NCBI GenBank assembly: GCA_965223025.1
Contig: CBDCVP010000023.1
Location: forward strand, 744,001-808,000
Length of the DNA stretch: 64,000 bases
Source: JABDMH01 sp965223025
GTDB lineage: Bacteria > Bacteroidota > Bacteroidia > Chitinophagales > Saprospiraceae
Direction: 5' to 3'
Of this stretch, positions 7,270 through 19,200 are shown piece by piece (within the stretch, counting starts at the first letter, position 1; each line of letters opens with the position of its first letter). The notes beneath the pieces were generated by a model that made no database searches, was not told where the DNA came from, and saw only the letters and a program-made list of their open reading frames with translations. The translations under genes and the position numbers were made by a program.

Positions 7270-9781
7270 CGTCTGCTGTTTTACCCAATGAAATCATATT
7301 AGCAAACAGCCGATAAGCACCTGGAACTCCCGCCGGCAATTCCCGAAACCAAGAATAACCGGTGTAGATGTACCATCCATTCCCATGACGAGCAGCTAGC
7401 ATACCTCCTTTTTTAGCCGTTTCACCAGGATCATTACTCGAGAGAATGGGCGTAAACCTGTCATCCCATTCATTGGCAAAATAAAGTCCACGCTCTTGTA
7501 CCCATCCATCAAAATCCTCGCTGGTTATTTTATTGGGTTGATTGACCAAGGGATGATCTGGTGCCAGTATCCGTACCTCGGCTTCTTCTACAGTCACCCG
7601 CTCTCGAGATAAGCTCAATGGATACGGTGCGATGTCGTCTACTCGCAATCTACGATTGGTGTTGTACTGCACGATCATCGTGCCACCCTCTTCTACATAT
7701 TCAAAAAGAATATCCTGATAAAAACGCAATCGGTCATTGGTGTTATATGCGCGAATACCCACAACGATGGCGTCGAAAGATGACAATCTGTCCAGCGTAA
7801 GATCGGATTCTTCCAACAAAGTCACCTGGTATCCTATCTGACGTAAGAAATCAGGGACCTTGTCACCTGCCCCCATGATGTAGCCCACATGATCACCAGC
7901 TCGCTTCAGATCCACGCGAACTACTTTGATCTGTGCTGGTTTTAATATGAGTTGGGTAGGAATATGCTGATATTCAATGGCTGTGGCGGCATATGCGTAT
8001 CGACTGGTAGCATCATCGTGGGGAGAAAAGCTGGCGGATATCATGCCCTGACCTGCGGCGACCGGCGCTTTGACCATCAACGAGACCTGTTGCTCTTGTC
8101 CTTTTTCCTCTAAGTCGATTTCAACGGAAGATGGAGAAATAATCCATCCATTCGGAGTGGCCAGGGACACCGAGCCCACCACATTATTTGTCCCTGCTTT
8201 AATTACCAGATCCATCTGCTGCGCCTCCTCATCGGCAAAGATTTGCACAGCTTCTGTAAAATTCAAATAAAGCGGTGGAGTCAGCTCAAAGGGCCGGTAC
8301 ACTTCACCGTGTACTGGATCATTAGATTTGTAGACCACTGGAGTGCGAAAATCGAAGGTTGTACCGCCAATTTGAATCTCATACATTAGATTGGCCGGAC
8401 TGTCCGCTTCTGGCCTACCGATCAGGTCCGGATCGTCTACTTGATACATCCCAACTGTACCAGGAATCCTCAACCAGTACGGGGTGCTGTACGGTGCATC
8501 AGGAGGGATGGTGTACTCAAATCTGATAAAGTTGTTTTGATTGGTGACTAATGGTTTTTCGAAACTTGTATCGATCGAGCCCGGTTGGAGTTTGCATCTG
8601 GTCAAAGCAACCTCTGCTGCTGATCGATTGATGGCTTCGACTTTCACCTGTATGTTTTGACCTGGTGTGACAGAATAGTCAGAGGCCACGGCCTCTACAA
8701 ATAGACCACTGCACCATCGAATGATCTCTTTTATTTCATCTAGTTTCTTGGGCACCCAGAAACCGTCGTTGGGAATCTTGCCAATTTCGTGATAGGCATG
8801 AACCAGTGCATCTATGGACTGAGATGGATCAGATACATCAAAATTGAGTTCGATCTTTCTTAGTATATCACCGATATGAGCTCCCCCATTTATACGACTC
8901 CAGGTGGTGTTGATCCCCTTAAATGGATCATCTTGGGGTGTGATGTCTTCTCCTTGGATCCATTCGATATATTCCATTTCTGTGCCTCTCGATCCTGTGG
9001 CTCCAAACCCTTGGCTTTTATGGAAACTGCGACTCTCAGCTGCGATTTCGTTGTTGGATTTTCCCAAGACTGGATAAAATGCACCGATATCCACCGAGAT
9101 CATGTTAGATTTATCTGCTTGCTCAAACTTTTCCCGGCTGCCGTAGAAAAACCAAGACGTATTGAAAAACTGCCGAGTAGGAGTCCATAGCTCGACCAGA
9201 TGCAGCTGGTCTGAGTAGGCATTTCTATCTCCTGCAAGACCAAATGCCTCATGAGATAGGATGGCCGAGGCAGTATGGTGCCCATGAGTTCGTCCTGCCG
9301 TACGGTGATCAAAACGATTCACAATGATGTCCGGCCTTGTCTTTCTGATGGCCCAAACTACATCGGCAAGGACTTGATCTCTGTCCCAAACCTTCAATGT
9401 TTCATCTGGATGTTTGGAGTATCCAAAATCATTGGCTCGAGAGAACATCTGGTTACCACCATCTGTAGCGCGAGCTTTTAACAGTTCTTGTGTCCGGATC
9501 ACTCCCAGCAGTTCGCTGATGTGTGTCCCGATCAAGTTCTGGCCTCCGTCTCCCCGGGTGAGTGACAAATAAGTGGTATGAAAGTGTGCCTGATTGGCAA
9601 AATAGGAGATTAAGCGTGTGTTTTCATCATCTGGATGGGCCGCCACGTAAAGGACTGAACCTAAGGCTTGAGTTTTCTGGATCGCCGCAAAGATCTCGGC
9701 TGCCGTGGGCTTGAAGGGTGCTTGGCCGATACAACTCAGGTACCATGCCAGGGCACATATGCCCAAAAAAGATTTCCTCAT
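7259..9781 (-). CDS. Secreted PIG-L family deacetylase with C-terminal GATase-like domain
   Basis: An 840-residue protein with a signal peptide (MRKSFLGICALAWYLSCIGQ). The PIG-L/LmbE zinc-deacetylase domain carries AHPDDE at residues 48-53 and HGHH at 166-169, the metal-binding and catalytic motifs. A middle beta-rich region (about 360-620) is followed by a C-terminal Rossmann-like domain resembling the glutamine-amidotransferase fold (KVPDFLRQIGYQVTLLEE..., FDAIVVGIRAYN, EYVEEGGTMIVQYN). This architecture is common in Bacteroidota and is thought to de-N-acetylate a sugar outside the cytoplasm. It heads an operon with the small peptide, symporter and DUF423. Confidence 0.9.
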   Translation of the reverse strand: MRKSFLGICALAWYLSCIGQAPFKPTAAEIFAAIQKTQALGSVLYVAAHPDDENTRLISYFANQAHFHTTYLSLTRGDGGQNLIGTHISELLGVIRTQELLKARATDGGNQMFSRANDFGYSKHPDETLKVWDRDQVLADVVWAIRKTRPDIIVNRFDHRTAGRTHGHHTASAILSHEAFGLAGDRNAYSDQLHLVELWTPTRQFFNTSWFFYGSREKFEQADKSNMISVDIGAFYPVLGKSNNEIAAESRSFHKSQGFGATGSRGTEMEYIEWIQGEDITPQDDPFKGINTTWSRINGGAHIGDILRKIELNFDVSDPSQSIDALVHAYHEIGKIPNDGFWVPKKLDEIKEIIRWCSGLFVEAVASDYSVTPGQNIQVKVEAINRSAAEVALTRCKLQPGSIDTSFEKPLVTNQNNFIRFEYTIPPDAPYSTPYWLRIPGTVGMYQVDDPDLIGRPEADSPANLMYEIQIGGTTFDFRTPVVYKSNDPVHGEVYRPFELTPPLYLNFTEAVQIFADEEAQQMDLVIKAGTNNVVGSVSLATPNGWIISPSSVEIDLEEKGQEQQVSLMVKAPVAAGQGMISASFSPHDDATSRYAYAATAIEYQHIPTQLILKPAQIKVVRVDLKRAGDHVGYIMGAGDKVPDFLRQIGYQVTLLEESDLTLDRLSSFDAIVVGIRAYNTNDRLRFYQDILFEYVEEGGTMIVQYNTNRRLRVDDIAPYPLSLSRERVTVEEAEVRILAPDHPLVNQPNKITSEDFDGWVQERGLYFANEWDDRFTPILSSNDPGETAKKGGMLAARHGNGWYIYTGYSWFRELPAGVPGAYRLFANMISLGKTADDEP

Positions 9782-9995
9782 ATCTACAAATATCTATATG
9801 CGTTTTCGAAGGTATGAAAAAATGCCTAAGCTATTGGCTTGAGTTTACAAGGTCTTTAGGATGCATGTTGTACGTATGATGAGCCTCCATCATGTATGTA
9901 TGCATCTCCTCCTAGAAGTGGTATGGTCGAAGTTATCGTGGTGACATCTTTGATTGGACCAATTTTTGATAATAGGAGACTGAAACAGCAATCCT
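9782..9995. other. Divergent intergenic region
   Basis: These 214 bp separate the divergent PIG-L operon and the FG-GAP protein gene and must hold both promoters. I found no perfect TAnnTTTG on either strand; the closest is a GATATTTG-like string reading toward the deacetylase. No other structure was recognised. Confidence 0.4.
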
Positions 9996-12866
9996 ATGCG
10001 TTTGTCAATCACCTCTTTACGACCACCAGATAGTTTGGATGGCTCCCCAAATGTCTGGTTACTGTGGATTTTCCTTTGTCTTACATCAATCCTGGAGGGT
10101 CAAGTCACTTTCGAAGTCGCAAACACCTTACTGACGAGTACTACCAGAAGTGGCACACCGATAGGCATTGTGGATATGAATGGTGACGGTCTTGATGATG
10201 TGCTACGCCTTCATGAAGGTAAGTCACTAATCATTTCCTATCAGGCTACTCCCAATGTCCCATTTCAAGAACTACACATAGGCGACATAGGAGACTTACC
10301 ACAATGGAGTATATGTGCCGGTGACCTCAACAACGACGGAACCACGGATCTGTTCATTGGTGGATTAGAAGAGGGTGCAATGGTTTTGAGATCCGGTGAA
10401 GAAGGCTACCAGCGTGTGTACTTGCCCATGAGCGATTTCTATATCCAAGGGAGCAATATGCAAGATATAAACATTGATGGATGGTTGGATATTTTTGCTT
10501 GCAACGACAATGGTTTAAACCAGATTTGGGGAAATACTCTAGGATCCTTGGAGCCCGTCGAGTGGATTGATTTTTCGACCACTCCTGTTTCTGACAACTC
10601 AGGAAATTATTCGGCAATTTGGGAGGATTTTGATGGTGATGGAAATCATGATTTGTATGTGGCCAAATGTCGTGAAGGTGTAAAAGATCCTCTTGATCCA
10701 CGCCGCATCAATACTTTATATCTCCATACAGGTGATGACCAGAGATATGTAGAATCTGGGTGGTCTGCCGGATTGGCGATTGGAGATCAATCCTGGTCGG
10801 TGGATGCTGGCGATTACGACAATGATGGTGACTATGATATCCTGATCACCAATCACATGACTCCATCCATGTTGTTGTCAAATCAGGGTGATGGGCTTTT
10901 TCTTGATGTAGCAAGTCAGGCTGGTATAGAGATTCTGGGCACACCGCTACAGGGCATGTTTTGTGATCTTGATAATGATGGGTTTCTAGACATTATTGTG
11001 GCAGGCACATTAAATTATTACTATCATAATCTGGGCGACGGCACTTTTATGGAAGTAAGGGATGCTTTCGAAAGGCCGTCCTTTTCGTCGATGGCATTGG
11101 GAGATCTCAACCAGGATGGCTATGTAGATTTCATCACTAGTCATGCAGAGCTGGTCAATAAGATTCCTCCCATGAAGGACCGGGTCCTTCTGTCCAATGG
11201 CGGTCAAAATCACTTCATCAAAATCGTACTTCATGGAGATTTATCTAACCGTGCTGCCATCGGAAGTCATCTTGAGATTTACGGTGACTGGGGATGCCAA
11301 AAGCGAACAGTTAGGTCGGGAGCAAGCTATGGTATTATGAATTCAATGATTCAACACTTTGGCCTGGGACCGTCCACTCGTGTGGACAGTTTGTTAATTA
11401 TATGGCCATCGGGATTAGTAGATCGCTACCATAACCTGGAAGCCGATCATCAGTACCTGGCTCAAGAGGGTAGGTGCATCAAACCCATGTTCCGACACCG
11501 AAGGTTGTATTCAAGTGAAGGCATGTGTAAGGGTGACAGTGTCATACTAGCCGGACCAGCAGACGTTGCTCAATATGATTGGTCTAATGGATCCACTGAT
11601 TCCCTGCTGGTCATAAAATCTGACCAATATGTTCAGTTGCGCACGACAAATAGTAATGGTTGCTATCAACTGGCATATCCCGAGTATTTAGATTTTGATC
11701 CTATGTTTGAAGCTGAAATCGAGGTTATTGGTGACACCCTAAATTGTCATGGAGCACAGGTGCTTCTGGAAGCCTATCCGGATGGAGATTTTAAGTGGTC
11801 AAATGGGGCAGTAGAGAAGTCAATTATTGTCTCAAAGGAAGGGCCATACCAAGTGACAGTCCAGGGGCCGTGTAGATCCTCAGTCTCAAAGCCAGTGAAC
11901 ATGCGTTTTCGAGATCTCTCCAAAGAGATCATGGGCGATACGGTATTCCCAGGTGAGTCAGCCCATCTTTTTGTAGCTGGAGACTCAGTAACCTGGTTTT
12001 CGGATTCGACGCGCTCGATGGCGATCGGAACGGGCAATACCCTAACTACCGATCCACTTGACAGCACCACCTCCTTTTTTGTGGATCTGGTAGCCGCCGC
12101 TGGTGAAAGATCTTTGATATCAGGTCTGAGTGTAGACTCGGTGACTATTACCGATGATGATCACCTAAGTGACATTGCCGGTCGTCAACTCTTTCATGTC
12201 TATCATCCATTTGTGTTAAGAAGTGTGCAGATCGGTGCAGATGACCCGAGTACCAGAGAAATCGTGCTTAGAAACAATCGAGATGTCATCATTCATCGCA
12301 AAACGGTCACGCTGAATTCGGGTATGCAGATTGTCGACCTGAACTGGAAGATCGGGGTAGGTGAGAGATATCAATTGGCGACCAATGAAGGTCATAATAT
12401 CTCCGAATATGGCCGGTTAAGCCCGGAACTGTGGCAGACTGCTAGAGTTCAGTATCCCATCATCGAGCCAGGAGTGCTCGAGATTATTGGGACCAATGTG
12501 GGACTTGATTCGTATTTCTACTTTTTTAACTGGGACATTGCACTAATTGCAGATACCTGTGAAGCACACAACGTGGAAGTAAAAGCGGTGGTGGATCAAA
12601 GTACAAGGTCTAATATTTTGGAGGGATCTCACATCAAGGTCTTTCCGAATCCGTTTTCCAACGAAATCTCCATAGACCTGGAAAAAAGTGACCTTCACTG
12701 GTCACAGGTGAAATTTGTGGATGTGATTGGAAGGGTGCTGCTAGATATTCAGGTGGGGAGGGGTCAGCGTTACCAGTTGAATGTCGCTCGTTGCCCTTCT
12801 GGTACTTATGTTCTTGCGTTAGTCAGCGGTGATCATGTGCAGACTTACCGCATGATTAAACATTAA
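9996..12866 (+). CDS. FG-GAP/VCBS repeat protein with ASPIC/UnbV domain and T9SS sorting signal
   Basis: A 956-residue secreted protein. A hydrophobic segment (VWLLWIFLCLTSILEGQ) ends an unusually long signal region. Then come at least seven FG-GAP/VCBS blades with calcium-binding type motifs (DMNGDGLDDV, DLNNDGTTDLF, DINIDGWLDIF, DFDGDGNHDLY, DYDNDGDYDIL, DLDNDGFLDII, DLNQDGYVDFI). An ASPIC/UnbV domain follows near residues 404-482 (RTVRSGASYGIMNS, IIWPSGLVDRY). The middle has Ig-like segments, and the last about 80 residues (VFPNPFSNEISI ... YVLALVSG) match the T9SS type A sorting domain. The likely form is a beta-propeller protein exported to the surface. It sits upstream of the giant gene but 334 bp apart, so co-transcription is doubtful. 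Confidence 0.9.
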   Translation: MRLSITSLRPPDSLDGSPNVWLLWIFLCLTSILEGQVTFEVANTLLTSTTRSGTPIGIVDMNGDGLDDVLRLHEGKSLIISYQATPNVPFQELHIGDIGDLPQWSICAGDLNNDGTTDLFIGGLEEGAMVLRSGEEGYQRVYLPMSDFYIQGSNMQDINIDGWLDIFACNDNGLNQIWGNTLGSLEPVEWIDFSTTPVSDNSGNYSAIWEDFDGDGNHDLYVAKCREGVKDPLDPRRINTLYLHTGDDQRYVESGWSAGLAIGDQSWSVDAGDYDNDGDYDILITNHMTPSMLLSNQGDGLFLDVASQAGIEILGTPLQGMFCDLDNDGFLDIIVAGTLNYYYHNLGDGTFMEVRDAFERPSFSSMALGDLNQDGYVDFITSHAELVNKIPPMKDRVLLSNGGQNHFIKIVLHGDLSNRAAIGSHLEIYGDWGCQKRTVRSGASYGIMNSMIQHFGLGPSTRVDSLLIIWPSGLVDRYHNLEADHQYLAQEGRCIKPMFRHRRLYSSEGMCKGDSVILAGPADVAQYDWSNGSTDSLLVIKSDQYVQLRTTNSNGCYQLAYPEYLDFDPMFEAEIEVIGDTLNCHGAQVLLEAYPDGDFKWSNGAVEKSIIVSKEGPYQVTVQGPCRSSVSKPVNMRFRDLSKEIMGDTVFPGESAHLFVAGDSVTWFSDSTRSMAIGTGNTLTTDPLDSTTSFFVDLVAAAGERSLISGLSVDSVTITDDDHLSDIAGRQLFHVYHPFVLRSVQIGADDPSTREIVLRNNRDVIIHRKTVTLNSGMQIVDLNWKIGVGERYQLATNEGHNISEYGRLSPELWQTARVQYPIIEPGVLEIIGTNVGLDSYFYFFNWDIALIADTCEAHNVEVKAVVDQSTRSNILEGSHIKVFPNPFSNEISIDLEKSDLHWSQVKFVDVIGRVLLDIQVGRGQRYQLNVARCPSGTYVLALVSGDHVQTYRMIKH

Positions 12867-13200
12867 CATAAAGATGGGAGTGCTATCTTTTGACTGAAGG
12901 GTCTTGCATATTGTTACAACAAATACCTATCGGCTCGATGTAGTTGTTGGCTGCCTCACAGGTCCTTCTTTAGATCGGCTGCTCAAGGATCTCCAGAATG
13001 TAAATAACTGTTAGCGATTGGAGCTTTGCTCTAGAGGTTTGAGGTCAGATCAAATGACATATAACTCTTTCTTTGTTGCATGGTGCAGATTGGCACACAA
13101 TTGGTATGAATAAATCTTGTTATTTGCTTTAGAACAGTGAGAGCACACCAACGAAATGAAATACGTTAGTTAGATTCTACATGATTAACTACCGGAATGT
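12867..13200. promoter_or_regulatory. Leader region of the giant gene
   Basis: A 334-bp gap. It holds a weak 6-bp hairpin just after the upstream stop (AAAGAT/ATCTTT arms, 12870-12890) and presumably the promoter of the giant gene. No perfect TAnnTTTG was found, and no open frame or RNA gene was recognised. Confidence 0.35.
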
Positions 13201-16200
13201 ATGCACTCAAAATTGGACTCCTCCTGTAACATCTCCCATTACCTCTTCCTGCTTTCCATGATCATTTTTTGGCCGAGCGGAATGATCTACGGTCAGCTCT
13301 GTAGTGGCACCTTAGGTGATCCTGTTTTTTTCGAGACTTTTGGGACTGGTACTGGCCGAGCTCCATTTCCTTCCGGAGGTGGAACTACCAACTATACTTA
13401 TAATGGATCTAATGGCACGGTGCAAGATGGTGAGTACACTTTGTGGTCCTCAGCACCCAATCCACTCAATAGTGGTTGGCACACCTCCGGATCAGATCAT
13501 ACTGGAGATTTCAATGGACGAATGGCGGTATTCAATGCTTCATTTGCAGCGGGATTGTTTTATCAACGAAACGTTAGTAATCTTTGTCCTGGAACAGTCA
13601 TGCAATTTTCGGCATGGATATCAAATATATTAAAGCCGGACTGTAGTTTTTCATGCATCTGTGTTGCTGCCGAGCGTTATCCCGATGTAACATTTCAAGT
13701 GCTTGACCCGAACACATCAGCTGTGCTCGGTAGCATAAACACGGGATCTATAAACAGCACCACTAATATGACCTGGAATGAATATGGGTTTCTTTTTACG
13801 GTGCCTTCAGGTATTAGTAATGTTATCCTGGAAATGGTCAATAATTCAGTGGGTGGATGTGGCAACGACTTGGCCATCGACGACATCAGTTTTCGTGCTT
13901 GCGGTCCTACGGCATCGATCACCGGGAATGATCCATCATGTAATGGGGCTCCCGTAACTTTAAACACCGTGGTCGGCAGTGGTTTGTCACAGCCTGCCTA
14001 TCAATGGCAGATCTATAATTCGAGCACCATGTCTTGGCAGAATATTTCCGGTGCTACTGGTAGTTCCTATGTGGAGACTAGCCCTATAGACGGAGCTACC
14101 TACAGATACATAGTGGCTGGTGGGACCTCGGCCCTGGGCAATCCAAATTGCCGCACTGCCTCCGACCCATATTCTATATCGGTGGTTACGCTTTCCTGTG
14201 ATGTCAATGGTGATGATATTATTTGTGATGGACAGAGCACAACCTTAACAGCCAATCCGACGCCGACCTCCGGAGATTATAGCTACAGCTGGAGCTCTGG
14301 TCAATCATCTCAATCAATCAATGTGAGTCCAAGCACTACCACCACCTATACGGTCACGATAACTGATAATCCTAGTGGCTGTACTACGGACTGCTCTTCA
14401 ATAGTGCTTGTTTTTGATCCGAGCTGTACCATCAATGGACTAAATGAGATTTGCTCGGGTCAATCGGCCGATCTCACCGCAAATCCATCCGGTGGCACCG
14501 GAGAATATACTTATGATTGGAGCTCTGGTGGTACCTCTGCGGTCGAATCAGTGAGCCCAACGGCTACTACAACCTATTCTGTCACGATCACTGATATCAC
14601 GGCGGGCTGTACTTTTATATGTGATCATACCGTCACCGTTTATGATCCCATGTGTTCCATCAGTGGAGATCAGGAGATCTGTGTTGGACAGAATACCCTC
14701 TTGACATCCGCAGTGACTGGAAGTACTGGCAACCTGCAATATAGTTGGAGCACTGGTGCGAATACTCCCACAATCGATGTCAGTCCAACTTCAACAACAA
14801 CCTATTCTTTGACTGTTACCGATATTACCTTAAACTGCTCGACCGAATGTGATATCACAGTTCAAGTCTCAGATCCGAGCTGTAATATTACCGGCGACAA
14901 TATCATTTGCGATGGTCAAAGCACGACGCTGACAGCCAATCTAAGTGGTGGAAGTGGCAATCAAAATTATGCTTGGAGCAATGGATCGGTTTTCCCTTCT
15001 ATCTCGGTATCACCCAATGTCACTAGCAATTACTCCGTTACCATTACTGATGTTGGCCTGGGTTGTAACTATACTTGTGATCTGGAGGTGGAGGTATTTG
15101 ATCCAACTTGCACAATAATGGGACCCACCGATGCTTGCGCGGGCGACAACATCACCCTGTCCAGCAATGTAATGGGTGGAAGTGGCAACTATACTTATCA
15201 GTGGAGCCATAGTGGTGGAAGCGCCTCTACGGCCATGTATGTAGTAAGCATGTCAGAAACTTATTCCCTGACAGTGACCGATGAAACTGCAGATTGTCAG
15301 ACTGTCTGCACTTTTGATGTAAGTGTGGATGACACACCACCGGACCTAACTAATTGCAATTTGGATTCTCCCGTCCTGGAATGTGCAGGTACAAGCCAAG
15401 ACCAGAACGAAATGATCGATTGGCATAATGCTAATCTCGCGGACTTGGTATTATGCGCATTCGATGATTCAGATACTTTCAACGTAACTTCTGATTTTAA
15501 TTTGGATAACTTTATTTCAAGTTGCTCAGGAGGTAGTATGACAGTTACTTACACGGTGGCTGACACTTGTGCCAATACGGCCACGATACAGTCCACAATT
15601 ACTTTTGAAGACACCACACCCCCTGATACGACGGGTTGTAACCTGGGTGCCAGAAATATTACCATTGATTGCATGGGTAAAAAGGCAGGCGTGACCCAAG
15701 CAGCCCAAAATTGGCACGATGCTAACTTGGCTCTCCTATCCAACTGCGCCTCAGATGTATGTGGCAATGTGAACATAGCTGCTGATTATAATGTCGGAAA
15801 TATCATACATACCTGTGGCAATGCGGGACTGATCACTGTCCAATATGTGCTGACCGATGACTGTAACCATTCGATTCAATTTGCATTGACCATGACAATC
15901 ATAGATACGGTGCCTCCTAATCTTACCAATTGTCAGGTAGATACCTTGAGTAAGACCTATGATTGCACGGGGTTTTCAGATCGAAACCAGCAAATTACGA
16001 ACTGGCATAACAACAATTTAACAGTGATCGAATCCTGTGCCGCGGATGATTGTTCTACGCCATCGGTAACCAGCGACTTTGATTTAGTCAACTTCGTGAA
16101 TGGCTGTGGGGGTAGTGGATCACTGGAGGTGACTTACTATGTGTCTGATGCGTGTGCTAATATGGTGGAAGTGGCCCTGGAAATCAACTTCATTGACACC

Positions 16201-19200
16201 GACCCTCCCGATACGACAGGTTGTGACCTGGGTGATCTAAATGATCAGATCGAGTGTCTGGGCTTAGCAGGCAATCAGCAGGCGATCACGGATTGGCACA
16301 ATGGAAACTTGACGGCCATCCTGGGCTGCGCCCGAGACGAGTGTGATACGTTTGCAATCACACATGATTTTGACTTAAATAATTTTGTGGATGCGTGCGG
16401 TGGCAATGCGGGTAGCATTATAGTGAACTACACGTTGACGGATAATTGTGGCAATGCAGTGAGTTTTGCGGCGACCTTTGACATCACCGACACGACTCCA
16501 CCAGACACAACGGGCTGCAATCTAGGAGCCTTAAACCAGCAAGTCGAGTGCATGGACATCGAGTTCAACCAGCAGTCGATCATAGATTGGCATGCAGCGA
16601 ACCTGGCAGCCATTTTGGGCTGCGCCAGCGATGCTTGTGACACCTTTGCGATCACCCACGATTATGCCCTAGCCAATTTTGTAGATGCGTGTGGCGGCAA
16701 TGCGGGTAGCATCGTGGTCAACTACACGCTGACAGATAGCTGTGGTAATGCGGTGAGTTTTGCGGCTAGGTTTACCATCGTCGATACGACGCCTCCGGAT
16801 GTGAGCGGCTGTGTGCCAGGATCGTTGGATGTGCAGACAGAATGTGGTGGAGCGGGTGCAGATAGCATCGCGATTGCGCAGTGGCACATCGATAACCAGG
16901 TGGCCATTTTAGCCTGTGCAGTTGATGCCTGTGATACATTTACCTTAACGAGTAATTACGATCCGAACAATTTTGTGATCACCTGTGGCAGTGGTGGATC
17001 GATTACGGTTATATATACCTTAACGGATAGTTGTGGCAATGCGTCGACCTTTAATGCGACGTACTCCACCTCAGATATTACGCCTCCGGACACGACGGGT
17101 TGTAACCTGGGCGATCTGAATGAGCAGATTGAGTGTTTAGGTTTAGCGGGCAATCAACAGGCGATAAGCGATTGGCACGATGCCAACTTGACGACCATCT
17201 TAGGATGTGCGACTGACGAGTGTGATACGTTTGCGATCACACACGATTTTGACTTAAATAATTTTGTAGATGCGTGCGGTGGCAATGCGGGCAGCATTGT
17301 GGTTAATTACACCTTGACAGATAGCTGTGATAATGCGGTGAGTTTTGCGGCTAGGTTTACGATCGTTGATACGACGCCTCCGGACACGACAGGTTGTAAC
17401 CTGGGTGATCTGAATGAGCAGATTGAGTGCTTAGGCTTAGCGGGTAATCAGCAAGCGATCACGGATTGGCACGATGCCAACTTGACGACCATCTTAGGAT
17501 GTGCGATTGATGAGTGTGATACGTTTGCGATCACACACGATTTTGACATAAATAATTTTGTAGATGCGTGTGGTGGCAATGCGGGCAGCATTGTAGTCAA
17601 CTATACCTTGACAGATAGCTGTGATAATGCGGTGAGTTTTGCTGCGACGTTTACGATCGTAGATACGACCCCGCCGGATACGACGGGTTGTAACCTGGGT
17701 GACCTGAACGAACAGATCGAGTGCCTAGGCTTGACAGGTAATCAGCAAGCGATCACGGATTGGCACGATGCCAACTTGACAGCAATCCTAACATGTGCCC
17801 AGGATGAGTGCGATACGTTTGCGATCACGCATGATTTTGACCTAAATAATTTTGTAGATGTGTGTGGCGGCAATGCGGGTAGCATCGTGGTCAACTACAC
17901 GCTGACAGATAGCTGTGGTAATGCGGTGAGTTTTGCGGCTAGGTTTACCATCGTCGATACGACGCCTCCGGATGTGAGCGGCTGTGTGCCAGGATCGTTG
18001 GATGTGCAGACAGAATGTGGTGGAGCGGGTGCAGATAGCATCGCGATTGCGCAGTGGCACATCGATAATCAGGTGGCCATTTTAGCCTGTGCAGTTGATG
18101 CCTGTGATACATTTACCTTAACGAGTAATTACGATCCGAACAATTTTGTGATCACCTGTGGCAGTGGTGGATCGATTACGGTTATATATACCTTAACGGA
18201 TAGTTGTGGCAATGTGTCGACCTTTAATGCGACGTACTCCACCTCAGATATTACGCCTCCGGACACGACGGCTTGTAACCTGGGCGATCTGAATGAGCAG
18301 ATTGAGTGTTTAGGTTTAGCGGGTAATCAGCAAGCGATCACGGATTGGCACAATGCCAACTTGACGGCTATTTTGGGCTGTGCGAGCGACGCCTGCGATA
18401 CTTTTGCGATCACACACGATTTTGACTTAAATAATTTTGTAGATGCGTGCGGTGGCAATGCTGGTAGCATTGTGGTCAACTACACATTGACAGATAATTG
18501 CGACAATGCGGTGAGTTTTGCGGCGACCTTTACGATCGTCGATACGACCCCACCGGACACGACAGGTTGCAACCTGGGTGACCTGAATGAGCAGATTGAG
18601 TGCTTAGGGTTAGCGGGCAATCAACAGGCGATAAGCGATTGGCACGATGCCAACTTGACGACCATCTTAGGATGTGCGACTGACGAGTGTGATACGTTTG
18701 CGATCACACACGATTTTGACTTAAATAATTTTGTAGATGCGTGCGGTGGCAATGCGGGCAGCATTGTGGTTAATTACACCTTGACAGATAGCTGTGATAA
18801 TGCGGTGAGTTTTGCGGCGACGTTTACGATCGTTGATACGACACCCCCAGATACGACGGGTTGCAACCTGGGTGAGCTGAATGAGCAGATTGAGTGCTTA
18901 GGCTTGACAGGTAATCAGCAAGCGATTACGGATTGGCACGATGCGAACTTGACGACCATCTTAGGATGTGCGATTGACGAGTGCGACACGTTTGCGATCA
19001 CTCATGATTTTGACATAAATAATTTTGTAGACGCGTGCGGTGGTAATGCGGGCAGCATCGTAGTCAACTATACCTTGACAGATAGCTGTGATAATGCGGT
19101 GAGTTTTGCGGCGACGTTTACGATCGTAGATACGACCCCGCCGGATACGACGGGTTGTAACCTGGGTGACCTGAACGAACAGATCGAGTGCCTAGGCTTG